Assembly (NCBI GenBank): GCA_041946825.1
Contig: JBHGBD010000019.1
Location: forward strand, 25,588 to 89,587
Source: CAZTHM01 sp041946825
GTDB taxonomy: Bacteria > Acidobacteriota > Terriglobia > UBA7540
Direction: 5' to 3'
Length of the DNA stretch: 64,000 nt
This document shows, piece by piece, positions 62,270 through 64,000 of this stretch (positions within the stretch are counted from its first letter, which is position 1; every line of letters begins with the position of its first letter). The translations under genes were made by a program, and so were the position numbers. The notes beneath the pieces are model-generated. The model was given only the letters and a program-made list of their open reading frames with translations, had not been told where the DNA came from and searched no databases.

Positions 62270-62980
62270 TCAATGCCCGAGGAAGTTGGCGAGAAGTGCC
62301 AACCTCTCCCAACACATGCTATGGAACGCCTTGATATCATTCGTTAGGGACGACGGGTTCCCGTCCCCGCCTAGTCTGAAAACGTCGACGTCAAGGAAGA
62401 TCCCCGAATCGGAAATCTGTTCGTCTTCTGAAAATGGCGAGATTTCCTTCACAAACTGAGTCTTTTTCATGGGACCGGTTCTCACGTTTAATGAGAAGCC
62501 CTTCTCCCTAAAATCGAGATTCAGTCCGAAGTCGAGGATTCTGGTCCCCAACAACTTACGGGACGAATCCACAAGCAGCTTGGACTGGAAGGCATCGACG
62601 ATGTCTTCGAAGGAGGCGCCGGCGACGGAATAGTACAGTTTTGCCCGAACGCCGAGGCGCTCCACAGTAGGGTATCTGAACTCGGGTGCTTCACCGAGTG
62701 TTGAGACGAACTTAGAAGCACGATCTGAAAAGTAGTTTTTCGTGGGGGGCGTATGCACTTGGTAACCGCAGTTTTTGTACGCAGCGAACGCTCGTTCTGG
62801 GTCATCCTCTCTGTCGTCGGCGTTCCAGAATTCGATCCTGTCCTGCGTGATGAGCCAGTGGCGGAAAAGTCCCTTTTCAGATATGAAATCGGCCACTCTA
62901 CCGCGCATGTCTAGGAACGATCCGAGTGGCTTGAACCGGATTTCAAGAAAGTGGTCGGAAGACACGTGACTTTCGGCCAT
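62270..62980 (-). CDS. Hypothetical soluble protein upstream of a small membrane protein
   Basis: A 236-residue protein from ATG 62980 with AGGAG 9-10 bases ahead. It contains HFLEIRFKPLGSFLDMRGRVADFI, then YSVAGASFEDIVDAFQSKLL, and ends in a helical tail. No family is known. Together with the membrane protein after it, it may be a two-gene cytosol-membrane pair, as in some defence-type modules. Nothing specific supports a defence role. Confidence 0.5.
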   Translation of the reverse strand: MAESHVSSDHFLEIRFKPLGSFLDMRGRVADFISEKGLFRHWLITQDRIEFWNADDREDDPERAFAAYKNCGYQVHTPPTKNYFSDRASKFVSTLGEAPEFRYPTVERLGVRAKLYYSVAGASFEDIVDAFQSKLLVDSSRKLLGTRILDFGLNLDFREKGFSLNVRTGPMKKTQFVKEISPFSEDEQISDSGIFLDVDVFRLGGDGNPSSLTNDIKAFHSMCWERLALLANFLGH

Positions 62981-63291
62981 ACCTATCACTCCTGACTCGG
63001 GCTGCCCCGTGTGGCGCATGCATCCCGACTTCTGCATTGTGTGCACATGCGCCCTGGCGATAACCGGCGGTAAACGGTAGTGGTTTATAACGAGGGGAGG
63101 GGAAAAGCAAGAGACAAAATGCCCGAAGGGCATTTTGAGGGAGTCGGGAGTAGGGAGTCGGGAATAGGGAAAAAGCAGAAGACAGAAGCAAGAAGCCGGA
63201 GGTCAGAAGAAAAGCAAAAGGGGCGCGGAGTTTCCGCGCCCCTGGTTTCCACTGTCGACTGTCAACTGTGGACTGTCGACTGCATTTTTGA
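62981..63291. repeat. Intergenic region with degenerate direct repeats next to 5S rRNA
   Basis: About 310 bp. At 63140-63180 there are units such as GAGTCGGGAGTAGGGAGTCGGGA, and at 63249-63285 a series of ACTGTCGACTGTCAACTGTGG-type units. These direct arrays lie between the ORF at 62980 and the 5S gene. No gene is seen. Compare the inverted arrays at 63417 and 63536. Confidence 0.6.
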
Positions 63292-63409
63292 TCCCGGCGA
63301 CGACCGACTCTCCCACGCAGTCACCCGCGCAGTACCATTGGCCCTGGAGGGCTTAACTACCGTGTTCGGGATGGGAACGGGTGTAGCCCCTCCGGTAAGA
63401 TCGCCGGAA
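63292..63409 (-). rRNA. rrf: 5S ribosomal RNA
   Basis: On the minus strand the sequence starts near CCGGCGATCTTACCGG, has the diagnostic core CCCGTTCCCATCCCGAACACGG, then GTTAAGCCCTCCAG, and ends GGTCGTCGCCGGGA. Length is about 118 bases with paired ends. Exact ends are approximate. Confidence 0.95.
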
Positions 63410-63416
63410 AACCTTT

Positions 63417-63512
63417 GAAGACAGTCGAAGGGTCGAAAAGTTGAAGAGTTAAAAGGCCGAACCCGCCGAAGCGATTCGACTTTTTCGACTCCTGGACTCT
63501 TCGACAGTCTTC
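63417..63512. repeat. Inverted array of degenerate GTCGAA-type units (96 bp) in the 23S-5S spacer
   Basis: Left arm begins GAAGACAGTCGAAGGGTCG; the right arm in inverse reads GAAGACTGTCGAAGAGTC. Each arm is a run of seven- to ten-base units (GTCGAAAAG, TTGAAGAG). The transcript would fold into a long imperfect hairpin in the rRNA spacer. Its reverse complement shares CTCTTCAACTTTTCGAC with the array at 30499. Confidence 0.7.
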
Positions 63513-63535
63513 CTGATAGTGCGGTGTCTAGAAGG

Positions 63536-63616
63536 CAGTGTTCAGTGGTCAGTTATCGGTGGTCAGTAAGGACCTGGAAGGCCCTGACTGAGGACTGACA
63601 ACTGAGGACTGAAAAC
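63536..63616. repeat. Inverted array of CAGTGGTCAGT-type units (about 80 bp) in the 23S-5S spacer
   Basis: Left arm has CAGTGTTCAGTGGTCAGT; right arm in inverse has TTTTCAGTCCTCAGTTGTCAGT. A dyad GGACC-TGGAAGG-like core separates them. Same style as the element at 63417 with a different unit. Confidence 0.7.
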
Positions 63617-63649
63617 ACGCGCGGCGCCGGGCGCCGTGCATTGAGCAGA

Positions 63650-64000
63650 AATTATGGTCAAGCCGAACGGGCGATTAGGACCAGTAAGCTGAATGCATTA
63701 CTGCACTTACACCTCTGGCCTATAGACGTCGTAGTCTTCGACGGCCCTTCAAAGGGATCTCGATCCCGTAGCGCGGGACCTTTCACCCTTGGGAGATCGG
63801 ATCTTGGGGCGCGCTTCATGCTTAGATGCTTTCAGCATTTATCGCTTCCAGACTTCGCTACCCAGCCATGCCACGGGCGTGACAGCTGGGACACAAGAGG
63901 TCTGTTCATCCCGGTCCTCTCGTACTAAGGACAACCCCCCTCAAATCTCCTACGCCCACACCAGATAGGGACCGAACTGTCTCGCGACGTTCTGAACCCA
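63650..64000 (-). rRNA. rrl: 23S ribosomal RNA, 3' end (partial)
   Basis: The minus strand holds the last 350 bases of a 23S rRNA, running off the right edge. Conserved stretches include the GGACGATACGAGAGGAC-type alpha-sarcin/peptidyl-transferase region (plus strand TCCTCTCGTACTAAGGACA) and the 3'-terminal GGTCCTAATCGCCCGTTCGGCTTGACC. The 3' end is placed near 63650 by comparison with the usual terminus. Confidence 0.9.

Noticed and set aside
63080..63418. 112-residue frame across the 5S gene
   Set aside because: It covers repeats and the 5S rRNA on the opposite strand.
63641..63928. 95-residue frame across the 23S rRNA
   Set aside because: The region is rRNA; the frame is meaningless.

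Overview
The window is about 64 kb of high-GC bacterial chromosome. It most resembles Acidobacteriota, which is an inference from gene content. The pointers are a very large Oar-type TonB-dependent receptor with an N-terminal carboxypeptidase-regulatory domain, a FecR/DUF6600-type secreted protein, ThyX instead of ThyA, several DUF families frequent in soil Acidobacteria, and two genes whose only interruption is an in-frame UGA at a known selenocysteine position. No phage, plasmid or integrase gene and no CRISPR array was found. No tRNA gene was recognised by eye. The right edge carries a 5S rRNA gene and the 3' end of a 23S rRNA gene, both on the minus strand. Layout from left to right: an exported GH42-like glycosidase (cut by the left edge) and a LysM/DUF4015 glycosidase-like protein; a tandem selenoprotein operon (AhpD-like, then deiodinase-like; 5.8-7.1 kb); a TonB receptor; thyX and rpmE; a VapBC-like pair with a leaderless promoter; an alcohol dehydrogenase, a Tat-exported protein, a DUF2283 pair and an SDR; a four-gene trehalose operon (otsA fused to a membrane sensor-like N-terminus, otsB, DUF5752, treT-like GT4; 18-23 kb); DUF389, HEPN-like and RecB-like proteins; the FecR protein and glgB; a tetR-tolC-mfp-RND efflux operon (33.5-39.8 kb) with visible promoter and operator; and kdgK-eda, split by a four-helix-bundle gene that sits between 28-bp inverted repeats. 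After these come dodecin and tyrosine phenol-lyase; a second compatible-solute operon (GpgS-like GT81, a second glycosyltransferase, an MS-channel-like protein and a HAD phosphatase; 44.5-48.6 kb); bactofilin, methyltransferases, a GH63-like glycosidase and cysteine synthase; and finally a run of small orphan families (57-63 kb) rich in palindromic intergenic repeats, next to the rRNA genes. The genes group into a few themes: osmolyte synthesis (trehalose by two routes, and glucosylglycerate-type solutes with a channel), sugar use (glycosidases, Entner-Doudoroff/KDG steps, glycogen branching), redox defence with selenocysteine, and drug efflux. The most unusual elements are the two adjacent UGA-containing redox genes, each with a hairpin at the position of a bacterial SECIS, and the small inverted-repeat cassette carrying the four-helix-bundle gene. 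The intergenic DNA also holds at least five loci of degenerate short-unit repeats, often paired in inverted orientation.
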